Translations under genes and position numbers: made by a program | Notes under the pieces: model-generated | The model's input: the letters and a program-made list of their open reading frames with translations, nothing else | Told to the model about the DNA's origin: nothing | The model's database searches: none | Shown here: positions 21,760 through 30,112 of the stretch, piece by piece | How positions within the stretch are numbered: the first letter of the stretch is position 1 | Layout of the letters: every line of letters starts with the position of its first letter | Origin: Nemertoderma westbladi | Taxonomy: Eukaryota; Xenacoelomorpha; Nemertodermatida; Nemertodermatidae | Assembly: GCA_032718475.1 (NCBI GenBank) | Contig: JAUCBJ010005057.1 | Coordinates: forward strand, 1-30,250 | DNA: 30,250 bases | Reading direction: 5' to 3'

Positions 21760-22589
21760 GTCGCAGTGTCCGAGTGGATACGGCGCCTGAACTACTTACA
21801 CAATAGTGTTTGGTGGCGCAGGTTCGAATCCGACTAAAGGCTGTAGAAATTTCGCATTGTTGTGTCCCTAGGCAAGACACTTTAGACATTAGTGCCTACG
21901 CCAACCCAGCGGTATAATGGGAACCTAGCTTTGCTGGTAAGGGAAAGGCATGGGCAGCCTTGAATAGGCTTTCCAGGATTTGGAAGTCACCTAGAATTAA
22001 TCGGAAACTTAAGGTCCGATTATTTAGAGCAGCAGTAGTTCCAGTACTCCTCTACGGGAGTCCATGCTGGGCTCTAACTGCTGAGGACACCAAATCTCTG
22101 GATGGCACATTCACAAGAATGCTACGCCGGGTTCATTGTGTCAAGTACAATGCACACATCTCCAACCAGACACTATATAACATTGGAGGTGTCTCATTGG
22201 TTCCCCCAAGCTTGACACTAGAACAAAATCGCCTCCGCTTTGCAGGACATTGCTTTCGCCGTGAGGACCAGCCAGTGCATAATCTTGTACTTTGGCAGCC
22301 TCATGGAGTAAATAAGCATGGTGGACAGCCCATGACTTTCTTGAGACGCATCTTAAAGGACACTGGCCTTAAAGATGCGGATGATCTAGCAAATGTCATG
22401 GGTGATAGGGAGTTGTGGCGGTGCAATTTTGTTGACAAGCCGGCACAGCATTCTTAAAATGCAGCTGCAATGCAGCATGCCGATCCTAGTAGTAGCTTTG
22501 CTGGGGTAATGATAATAAAAGCGCTTTGAGTATGCTGAGCGTAGAAAAGCGCTATATAAATAACCAATATTATTATTATTATTATTATT
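21760..22589 (+). mobile_element. tRNA-Ser-type SINE inserted in the LINE
   Basis: The head 21760-21835 (GTCGCAGTGTCCGAGTGG, then GCGCAGGTTCGAATCC) resembles a tRNA-Ser with Pol III A box (about 21766-21777) and B box (about 21819-21831), but has no proper anticodon or acceptor pairing, so it is not a tRNA gene. A body with GGCAAGACACTTTAGAC follows. The tail, after the interruption, is AAAGCGCTTTGAG...GCGCTATATAAATAACC with an ATT repeat ending at 22589. ATCCT flanks both ends (21755-21759, 22590-22594), a 5-bp target duplication; removal brings the LINE residues SANEVG and CALSNL into one frame. The SINE is split by the LINE fragment at 21938-22492. Confidence 0.85.
21938..22492 (+). mobile_element. 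5'-truncated LINE 3' end inside the SINE
   Basis: This encodes the last 170 or so residues of an RT polyprotein in one open frame (from GKAWAALNRLSRIWKS through VRLFRAAVVPVLLYG, LDGTFTRMLRRV, LRFAGHCFRREDQPVHNLVLW to DRELWRCNF), then a 3' UTR of about 40 bases ending GATCCTAGTAG. It is flanked by TAGCTTTGCTGG at 21926-21937 and 22493-22504, a 12-bp target duplication that also restores the SINE body. It is the same family and has the same 3' end as 5822-6097. Style is RTE-like; the clade is unsure. The frame lacks the RT catalytic core, so it encodes nothing functional. Confidence 0.85.
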
Positions 22590-22594
22590 ATCCT

Positions 22595-22956
22595 ACTTCA
22601 TTTGCACTAATAAACATATCGGTGGTGAACTTCACCCTAGCACGTCATTAATGTCGTTCAATGAGAAATCGTTGCTTACTGAAGCGCTATTTAGCAACGT
22701 TGAAAATTCGTTATTAAATAAATCGGATATTTCGGCCTCTCCAGCTGCACCGCTAACTACGTTGGGAAGCGGGATACGCACATTTGTCTCTTTTTTAATT
22801 GAGTTCCAGAATGTATTAAAATCTTTACTCGTCTCGGCAGCAGCTGACTTATCGGCTCGTTTCACTTTATCTAAACGTTTGCAATTTCGAAACGCACGTT
22901 TAAAATTGGCTCTTGCCGCAAGATATTCTCTGTGCACGTTCCCTTGTCTTGGGGAT
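22595..22956 (-). pseudogene. LINE linker between endonuclease and reverse transcriptase
   Basis: The minus-strand frame reads SPRQGNVHREYLAARA, FKRAFRNCKRLDKVK, DFNTFWNSIKKE, to DINDVLG at 22632. Then a 1-base change in a GGG run shifts it to VKFTTDMFISANEVG. This is the region usually found between the endonuclease and RT of CR1/jockey-type LINEs. It joins in frame to the endonuclease part across the 9-bp duplication of the foldback element. Confidence 0.8.
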
Positions 22957-22984
22957 CCCGCTTCCGGGCGTAGACGCTGTGCAG

Positions 22985-23183
22985 ACAGAGGTGCCGACAT
23001 AGGTGCCGACACAGGTGCAGACACAGGTGCCGAAATAGGTGCCGACACAGGTGCCGACACAGGTGCCGACACAGGTGCCGACGCAGGTGCCGACACAGGT
23101 GCCGACACAGGTGCCGACATAGGTGCCGACACAGGTGCCGACACAGGTGCCGACACAGGTGCCGACATAGGTGCCGACATAGT
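22985..23183. repeat. 12-bp minisatellite, left arm (about 16 units)
   Basis: Tandem copies of GGTGCCGACACA with occasional ATA for ACA. Both strands and several frames stay open, which creates spurious repeat peptides. One minus-strand ORF (23198-22632) fuses this array to genuine LINE linker sequence and should not be read as one protein. Confidence 0.95.
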
Positions 23184-23831
23184 GACCGACTTCGGCACTC
23201 AGGTTTCTCTCAATATGTTTATCTCACTAAATGGCTTACTTGTTGTGACGTTATATACTGTCTATTTGTAACTTTCAGAAAAATCAAATTCCAAAAGCCT
23301 TTATATGGCAGATTATCCCCGTCGGCAGTATGCAAAGGTTTAACACGTCAAAAAATATTTTATACCATACCTGAAGAACCCCTGCGATAGGAACACATGT
23401 TGTATAATAACATCCTGCTGTCAATAATTAACGTAAATCATATGTTTCATTCACTATTAATTGTTAATTAATTAATTATTAATTATTCACTATTAACTCC
23501 AATAAGTATTTTTAAGAACATATATATAAAGATAAAGAACATGCTACAAACATGCTAACATGTTTATTGGGTGAATGAAACATATGATTTACGTTAATTA
23601 TTGACAGCAGGATGTTATTATACAACATGTGTTCCTATCGCAGGGGGTCTTCAGGTATGGTATAAAATATTTTTTGACGTGTTAAACCTTTGCATACTGC
23701 CGACGGGGATAATCTGCCATATAAAGCTTTTGGAATTTGATTTTTCTGAAAGTTACAAATAGACAGTATATAACGTCACAACAAGTAAGTCATTTAGTGA
23801 GATAATCATATTGAGAGAAATCTGAGTGCAT

Positions 23832-24403
23832 ATGTCGGCACATATGTCGGCACATTTGTCGGCACCTATGTCGGCACCTGTGTCGGCACCTGTGTCGGCA
23901 CCTGTGTCGGCACCTGTGTCGGCACCTGTGTCGGCACCTGTGTCGGCACCTGTGTCGGCACCTGTGTCGGAACCTATGTCGGCACCTGTGTCGGCACCTG
24001 TGTCGGCACCTGTGTCGGCACCTGTGTCGGCACCTGTGTCGGCACTTGTGTCGGCACTTGTGTCGGCACCTGTGTCGGCACCTGTGTCGGCACCTGTGTC
24101 GGCACCTGTGTCGGCACCTGTGTCGGCACCTGTGTCGGCACCTGTGTCGGCACCTGTGTCGGCACGTATGTCGGCACCTGTGTCTGCACCTGTGTCGGCA
24201 CCTGTGTCGGCACCTATGTCGGCACCTGTGTCGGCACCTGTGTCGGCACCTGTGTCGGCACCTATGTCGGCACCTGTGTCGGCACCTATGTCGGCACCTA
24301 TGTCGGCACCTGTGTCGGCACCTGTGTCGGCACCTATGTCGGCACCTGTATCTGCACCTGTGTCGGCACCTATGTCGGCACCTATGTCGGCACCTCTGTC
24401 TGC
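23832..24403. repeat. 12-bp minisatellite, right arm (about 47 units)
   Basis: Same unit as 22985-23183, in inverted orientation (TGTGTCGGCACC), about three times as many copies. Four overlapping ORFs of 79 to 226 codons here are artefacts of a unit length divisible by three. Confidence 0.95.
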
Positions 24404-24427
24404 ACAGCGTCTACGCCCCCCGCTTCC

Positions 24428-25025
24428 CGCCATACTTGGAACTTATGTAATGACAAATTATATTTATCCCTGACTGAGTCGTTCCAGCCAGGAATGTTAT
24501 AATTATGACTAGACTCGCCCGTTTGTTGTTTAGACGGTACTGTCTTCCTGGCTGAATCGATAATTGCACCAGAAATAAATTCCCAGTACTTTTCGATTGA
24601 CTCGCAGTGGTCCTTGCAGTTCGGGTCTGTACATTTCAAGCCGTCAGGTATTGAAATGTCGGCCAGTGCAGAGTTTAATACTTTGCTGTACTCTTTTATA
24701 TCATTTGAGTTTGGAGGACCCCATTGTAATTTGCAATGGTTACGGTCGGTTACATCAACGTTAGGGGGCTGAGCACTGCGAGTTAAATCAGGTATAACGT
24801 TAAGGTCTACAGAGATCGGTATATGATCTACTGTAGATAAATTGTATGAAACAAAGTATTCATTAACAAACGATTCGGATGCGGCTGTTGTCACTACATG
24901 GTCAAGCAATGATGTGGTACTAAAAGCAGCGCTAGTAAAGGTAAACGTATCACTAGGTAAGTTTGCTACATCAGATATGTTAAGAGAATTATTATTGCAC
25001 CAATCACTTAATTCATCGTAAAAAT
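24428..25025 (-). pseudogene. LINE endonuclease C-terminal fragment
   Basis: The frame is open from about 25020 (DELSDWCNNNSLNI) through FTSAAFSTTSLLDHVVTT and LSTVDHIPISVDL, the region with the last Asp/His of an exonuclease-endonuclease-phosphatase fold, then a Cys-containing linker (CTDPNCKDHCESIEKYWEF) and IPGWNDSVRDKYNLSLHKF to VWREAG at the foldback boundary. The N-terminal catalytic residues are missing because the element is truncated near 25025. Confidence 0.85.
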
Positions 25026-25069
25026 AAGAACTAGCCTAAGTCCTAACTAAGCCTAAGTAAGTAACTAAG

Positions 25070-25098
25070 CCTAAGTCCTGTTTAAATTACTTAATAAT
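25070..25098. repeat. 29-bp inverted repeat, right copy (partner 20078-20106)
   Basis: A perfect reverse complement of 20078-20106. It is preceded at 25033-25069 by several copies of CTAAGCCTAAGT-like sequence derived from its own end. Confidence 0.85.
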
Positions 25099-25158
25099 TT
25101 ATACAATCTATGGATGTTAAAAACATATAAACAATAAGAAAACTAGAAAATTGTTTCA

Positions 25159-25218
25159 ATATCTCTCGTCCCTTTATTAACCGCGCTTGCGCTCGGTAAA
25201 TAAAATGCCTCGAGATAG
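25159..25218. repeat. Imperfect hairpin with GC-rich loop
   Basis: TTTATTAACCG (25173-25183) pairs with CGGTAAATAAA (25194-25204) around CGCTTGCGCT, and pairing extends weakly outward to ATCTC/GAGAT. The flanking 25219-25320 holds no recognisable feature. Confidence 0.6.
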
Positions 25219-25360
25219 TGCTTATTTCCCATGTATGTAATAAATAATCATTTTTTGTTAATATAAATTATTACTAATACATGCACAGTTGAACCGTTTC
25301 AATTTCCGTTTCAATCATTCGGCGCAATTTCAATTTTCAGTCGGTGCAAATTGACTTACA

Positions 25361-25907
25361 CCCCCCCCCCCCCCCCCCCCCCCCATCATTTTTGGTCTAG
25401 CGCAGCCGATAGAGGGCGAAATGTCTCAAAGTGAAATCCCTGACCCTTTCATCGTGATTCCGTTCAAGCTTAAACTTGTCCGATAAGTGCTAGAAGATAT
25501 CCTGTGTCTTTCTGGGGTCGGTAATCGGTCTGCAGTTTTCCATCTGCCGCTAGAGGGCGAATTAATTAAAGTGATAACCTTACATATTTCCTTGTTAATA
25601 ACCTGTTGCCGGTATCAGACCACATGCCGCATATTTTGAGAAAGGTGATTCATCTGTAGTTCTCCAGTCTGCCGCTAGAGGGCGATATCTCAGAAAGTGA
25701 AAAACTTATACGGTTTCCTTGATTTTAATCGGTTTAAGCTGAAACCTGGCATATATGTACTATAAAACTGGCTGTTTCTTTGCTGCAGTTACCAGGTCTG
25801 CCTCGAGGTAGTAAAGTGATTTGGGTACATCTGCTTAGATTTTGGTTATAATTCTTTCGAGTTGACACTTAACATGTCACGTGCTGCGCGAAGACTCAAC
25901 TTCGTGT
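25361..25907. repeat. Interspersed repeat with three CTCF-like motifs
   Basis: After a run of 24 C (25361-25384) come CAGCCGATAGAGGGCGAA (25403-25420), CTGCCGCTAGAGGGCGA (25544-25560) and again CTGCCGCTAGAGGGCGA (25669-25685), 125-142 bp apart, each followed by AAAGTGA-like sequence. A degraded fourth (CTGCCTCGAGGTAG) lies near 25800. The end, 25876-25907, is the reverse complement of the G-rich motif found at the tips of the large foldback element (CACGTGCTGCGCGAAGACT). Another fragment of the family is at 9174-9371. Confidence 0.75.
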
Positions 25908-27417
25908 GGGTGGATGTTATGTAAGCATTACAGCACTTTAAAGGGGTCTTACGCAATTCAAACTCACCCCTCTGGAAAATACACCCAACTGCAACAGATT
26001 ACAAGTGGAAAATAAACTGCAACAATATTTCGGTTAGTATAACGTGCCACAGTCACTTTGTTAGCGTCTATCTATCAATCTATATGTTGACTGTTTAGTG
26101 TATACTTGGGTATACTATTATCAATTTTATGAATTTACAAATTAAGTTGGAAATAATAATAAAAGAAATATCTCAATATTAATCATAAACAATACTGAAA
26201 CCGGCAAATATAATGTGAAGAATAAAATATGCGACTTTATTGCTAATTATTATCTACTGCTACTTTATTATTATATTTCTAGTTATCGCTATTTGAAAAT
26301 TACATAACTTGTGATTAAATCAATTGTATACTGTTATTTTAAATAATTAATACAAACATTTGAATTTAATACAATACTAACAAATAACATTGTATACATT
26401 TACAAGTTTTAGTGTAAATTTACAACTCATCTAGTACTTTGTGGATTTATATTGGTGCCAAATAATTGTTTGCGGTGAAACTATTTAAATTTGGCGTTTG
26501 TAATATTTTGGTGAAATTTTCTTTCATTTTTGGTAAGTGTAATAATTGCAATTGGTAGCAATTTTATATACGTGGGCGTAGGTTACATATATGATATGAT
26601 ATTATATAAATCATTGATATGATGACAAAATACATACTTTTAACTGTTTTTACATAGGAAAGTTATTATGCGTTGGTTAAATCTTTTGTCACGGTCGAAC
26701 TGACACAACAAAGAACGAACGTAATATAGTTCAAAACGCCCCCATCCATCGGTTTCTATCATATTAATAAAATGAAACTAATTAAACTCGTTCATACGAA
26801 TCGCCCTATTGGTAATCATTCACCCATCACTGTCACACCGTTACATTCACTACGGCATACATAACGGTTCACTAACTTGATTGATATAACTTCATATTCG
26901 TTTACATAAAGAAAGAATTCTATCAGTTTATAACGAGAATTTATATTTAACAAGCGATCCACTACCATTTACCTAAATATTATTTATTTTCGTTGATAAT
27001 AATTATTTACTTTATGGTGGATAAAGTAATTAGCACTTTATATTGTCTTCCAACGACCGCTTAATAAGGGTAAGCCGAAAAGTGGTTTATACAAAATAAC
27101 ATGAACATTTTTTATTCAAAATTTGTATGTTGACTGTGCTATGTGATATTATAGTTAACTTTCTCAATGTGAGATACGTAAGGTATGTGAAGGTATACGT
27201 GTGATGTAGGGGTAGATACAGTATATAGTGGTGCACATTGACCAAAACTGAGAAGATCACCAGCGCAAATTGATCGCAAATGAAATGAAATTTTGTTTAT
27301 TGTTTAGGTTAGAAAACACCAACACCAACACACCTGCTCCAAATGTTATAAAATAAATCAGGTTTTTAAACACACTAAACACAAAGATGATGGATTTCCG
27401 GACAATTTGCGCCCAAC
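25908..27417. other. Intergenic sequence, no gene seen
   Basis: About 1.5 kb of AT-rich DNA with no ORF, repeat or RNA structure I can support. A short palindromic stretch TATGATATGATATTATAT occurs near 26590. Confidence 0.45.
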
Positions 27418-27708
27418 TCTCACTAAAAATCATCTTACATTCCAATTCCGGCACGGATCCTGAATAAATAAGATTATGATTCTTAACCCTGACAAGCATA
27501 TATAATCAAAGTAGTGGAAAAGCCTTCCTATGATTGGTTAAAAGTTTAATGTGATTAGGGTGTCTCACTAAAAATCGTCTTACATTCCAATTCCGGGGGG
27601 ATATGGTGAACAAATAAGATTACGATTTTTAACCTTAAAAAACCTGATAAGCATAAATAATCAAAGTGGAAAACCCATCCTATGATTGGTTAAAGGTTAA
27701 AAGTTATA
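27418..27708. repeat. 145-bp tandem duplication upstream of the GPCR
   Basis: Two diverged copies start TCTCACTAAAAATC at 27418 and 27563 and share TCTTACATTCCAATTCCGG, AAATAAGATTA, TAATCAAAGT and CCTATGATTGGTTAAA. Each copy carries an inverted CCAAT box (ATTGG). The unit could contribute to regulation of the receptor gene 330 bp downstream, but that is inferred from position only. The 80-codon minus ORF here is not supported. Confidence 0.8.
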
Positions 27709-28032
27709 TATTTCATATCCTCGGCTTTCTCACCACAATTTCATTGGAATGGTTAATATCTGATACATCATAATTACACACGAAGAAAATAACCCTTATA
27801 ACGTTAACATTAAACACTAAACCCCATAATGAACGGGGTAAACGCATACTATTGCTCTCTAAACTTTATTTTAAGAAGATACTTTTAATTACAATATATT
27901 GCAATACGAAATTTTATGACAGTTTTATGACTGACCTCAATAATATTATAGTTTCATATGCCTGAAGAGCGCGGTGTATCATACCCTTTCTTAACAATAA
28001 ATAACAAATTTAAATGCAATTAACATATTAAA
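27709..28032 (+). other. Immediate 5' flank of the GPCR gene
   Basis: AT-rich, no TATA box or initiator that I can defend. The start codon context is AAAATGG. Confidence 0.35.
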
Positions 28033-29040
28033 ATGGATATTCAATACGAAAATGATACGATATCATCACCAAACAGCAACAACATTAGCGAACTTCTAGG
28101 CCTTCTATCAGCCTACACAACTTACATATACGGAATTCCTTCAAATATTCTACTTATATTAAGCGTTCTCACCTACCCGGAACTAAGGAACAAGAATATT
28201 GGAACATTAACGGGCTCACGTGCCGCTAGTGATATACTTTTAATACTGGCTGAACTTGTAAACACAGAAACCATATTAACAGGAGTATCTTTAGCAGAAC
28301 TTGTTATTAGATGCTACATAGCAGATCCATTGGAGACTGCGGCGTCTCTGGTCTCATATTGGCTAGTAGTTGTCATAGCGATAGAGCGAAACATCGCTGT
28401 TAATTGGCCAAGAAGTTATGGCAAGATGATGTCAAGGAAACGAGTGACCGTAACAATTGTGTTACTAATTATATTGAGTGTTGCCATGGTTACAGCCCCT
28501 GTCTATCGGATACACGATAACCCCACTGAGGAACTCCGATGCGATTATTTAACGAATATTTACGGAAGATCTACTGTGGTTAAAGTTTACTACAATATAG
28601 TGGAGAGCGTGATCGCAACCACGGTTCCAGTAGTCATGGTTACGTGCCTCAACGTCGCCACAGTATACGGTCTATTTAAACGCGGAAAACAGCCCAAAGG
28701 CAGTCTGAGAATTACAATAGCCCTGTTGGTGAGTTTGTTTCTATTCGTGGCATTCCTCATGACTGAAACCGTGGATTCTGTTAGAGATATTGTGAACATT
28801 TTCACGATTAATCAGGAAGAAATTGAACCTGAAGTGGTTGACCTGTTGGTAGATGTACACAGTTTCTGTATCGTCCTTAACTGCAGCATCAATCTAACTG
28901 TACTTATAATATTTTTACCGCTGTATCGTAAGGCTCTAATAAATATCCCTCATTATATTATTATGTGTCTACTCAGTTATCGCTTACGTCGTAGCAAACA
29001 ACCCCAAGACGGAGATGAGGTGGATGTTAACTTTAAATGA
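28033..29040 (+). CDS. Divergent class A (rhodopsin-like) GPCR, single exon
   Basis: 335 residues, seven hydrophobic helices, plasma-membrane receptor for an unknown ligand. N-terminus about 20 residues with sequons NDT (7) and NIS (17). TM1 about 21-46 with the GxxxN pattern (GIPSN, Asn 38); TM2 with Asp 67; Cys 94 before TM3 and Cys 170 in loop 2 can form the usual disulfide; the TM3 end is ERN (118-120) instead of DRY; TM4 139-157 lacks the usual Trp; TM5 186-214 keeps Pro 199; TM6 226-246 lacks CWxP; TM7 275-297 has NLTVL (287-291) in place of NPxxY. A basic tail follows (318-322). The pattern suggests a peptide-receptor-like branch, but the ligand cannot be inferred. The ORF is intact, with stop TGA and ATTAAA motifs about 75 and 95 bases downstream. 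Single-exon GPCRs of this kind often belong to expanded families. Confidence 0.88.
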   Translation: MDIQYENDTISSPNSNNISELLGLLSAYTTYIYGIPSNILLILSVLTYPELRNKNIGTLTGSRAASDILLILAELVNTETILTGVSLAELVIRCYIADPLETAASLVSYWLVVVIAIERNIAVNWPRSYGKMMSRKRVTVTIVLLIILSVAMVTAPVYRIHDNPTEELRCDYLTNIYGRSTVVKVYYNIVESVIATTVPVVMVTCLNVATVYGLFKRGKQPKGSLRITIALLVSLFLFVAFLMTETVDSVRDIVNIFTINQEEIEPEVVDLLVDVHSFCIVLNCSINLTVLIIFLPLYRKALINIPHYIIMCLLSYRLRRSKQPQDGDEVDVNFK

Positions 29041-29400
29041 CTAACATTATTGTTTCCATGTTAATCGATGTAATTGATGTGTATTTTATATTTTATTGTT
29101 ATATAGAATTCAATATTAAAATACAACTTCTGCATTAAATTCTTGGGGCAGGCGTTATAGCCGTATCTTCTATTTAACCCAGGTCCATTCAATATTTGAG
29201 TTATCTTTTGATCATTACTGCTACTGGGCGTGGGCGAGCCATTAAGTCTGAGAGCTTTAGCATTAATATAACTTGTTATTGTCTCCAAGTACTAGGGTTG
29301 AACATAGTGGCAGCAGCGGACAGATAATGGTATTGACAGATGGGGGGCCTTCAGGAGGTAAATTTGCGATATCAGGTAGTATTCCATCACCTTTTACCTG
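29041..29400 (+). other. 3' flank of the GPCR gene
   Basis: ATTAAA occurs at 29115-29120 and 29134-29139 and may act as a polyadenylation signal. No further gene is seen. GGCAGCAGCGGACAGA near 29310 begins a less AT-rich stretch leading to the tRNA-like sequence. Confidence 0.4.
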
Positions 29401-29472
29401 AGCCTATTAGCTGAATGGTTAGAGCGTTAGACTTCCGACCTGGAGGCCACCAGTTCGATTCCACCTGGACGT
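29401..29472 (+). repeat. tRNA-like SINE head
   Basis: TAGCTGAATGGTTAGAGCG (A-box type) and CAGTTCGATTCC (B-box type) are spaced as in a tRNA, but the anticodon stem does not pair and the acceptor ends do not match. It is therefore more likely a SINE 5' region than a working tRNA. The 3' extent of the SINE was not determined; 29473-29660 continues with non-coding repeat-like sequence (GTCCGTCCGTCTG, then copies of GACCGA). Confidence 0.5.
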
Positions 29473-30112
29473 CATTAACGACTTTACAAAGCTGCGCCCA
29501 ACAAAAAGTTCGTCTTTATAGTTAAGTAAGGGCCAACCCAAATCGTTAATGTCCGTTTGTCAGTCCGTCCGTCTGTGTCGTTCATTAACTCAAAGTAACT
29601 GCTCGGTCATGCTGACCGAGCTGACCGACCGAGCTACGGAGGCTCCGGTCGGCTTCATTTGTTGAAATTTTGCCAATTTTACTAACTTGATTTTATTATT
29701 TTAATACTGTGTTACAAGATTAATTTTACTAAGGAGTGTCCCATTAAGCAATGCCAATTTGAACCGGTGGGGTTGGCAAACAAGCTAGCTACGAGGGACG
29801 GGGTTTGTACGTTCGTAGGCCTGACCTAGGGGTAAGGTCACTGCTTTAGCTGTTCTGAGAAACCAAATATGGGATTTAAATGGTTTACTGAAAGGGGATA
29901 CGGATAACATTTAATTGTTCTAAAGGAGTAAATGAGAACGAAAGAACATCTAATAATAGGATACTGAAAAAAATAATAATTTAAAATATAATTGAATTTC
30001 AGGTGAAAAGAAATACGATCTAAAAGAAACAAAAAGCAAAACATCTATAACATAATTAATTAATTAATTAATTAATACAAATCGCGGGTGAAACATTATA
30101 TGTTAGAAACAA
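29473..30112. other. Intergenic sequence, no gene seen
   Basis: Includes a CGGTC/GACCG-rich segment (29602-29654) with local self-complementarity (GCTCGGTCATGCTGACCGAGC, split around a CATG core) and a TTAA microsatellite at about 30053-30075. No ORF is supported. Confidence 0.4.

Larger units (their letters stand above)
22966..24418. mobile_element. Foldback element with minisatellite arms and 9-bp target duplication
   Basis: Inverted arms: 22966-23454 (489 bp) and 23571-24418 (848 bp), starting GGGCGTAGACGCTGTGCAG. From the tips inward come a 12-bp minisatellite, then a unique block with TATATACTGTCTATTTGTAAC and ACGTGTTAAACC, ending CATATGTTTCATTCAC. A 116-bp AT-rich spacer (23455-23570) separates the arms. 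The 9-bp sequence CCCGCTTCC lies on both sides (22957-22965, 24419-24427). No transposase is encoded. Long arms with tandem repeats and 9-bp duplications are the hallmarks of Drosophila FB-type and Mutator-like foldback elements; membership here is inferred from structure alone. Confidence 0.9.
20190..25025 (-). mobile_element. CR1/L2/jockey-like LINE, interrupted by nested insertions
   Basis: Read on the minus strand, the element has an apurinic-type endonuclease portion (25025-24428), a linker (22956-22595), a reverse transcriptase (21754-20386), about 170 bp of 3' UTR and a tail of AAAT repeats (about 20190-20216). It is 5'-truncated near 25025, so most of the endonuclease is absent. Two insertions divide it: the foldback element at 22966-24418 and the SINE at 21760-22589. 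Without insertions the remaining element is about 2.5 kb. No clear flanking duplication was found; instead a 29-bp inverted repeat flanks it. Confidence 0.85.

Noticed and set aside
21760-21835. Functional tRNA-Ser gene
   Set aside because: A and B boxes are good, but acceptor and anticodon stems do not pair and the sequence continues into a SINE body.
23753-24473. Long ORFs rich in GADT or SAPV repeats
   Set aside because: Products of the 12-bp minisatellite in the foldback arm; four overlapping frames are open at once.
25361-25384. Long C run as a biological signal
   Set aside because: Homopolymer C runs recur in several repeats here and their length is unreliable in sequencing; no function is claimed.
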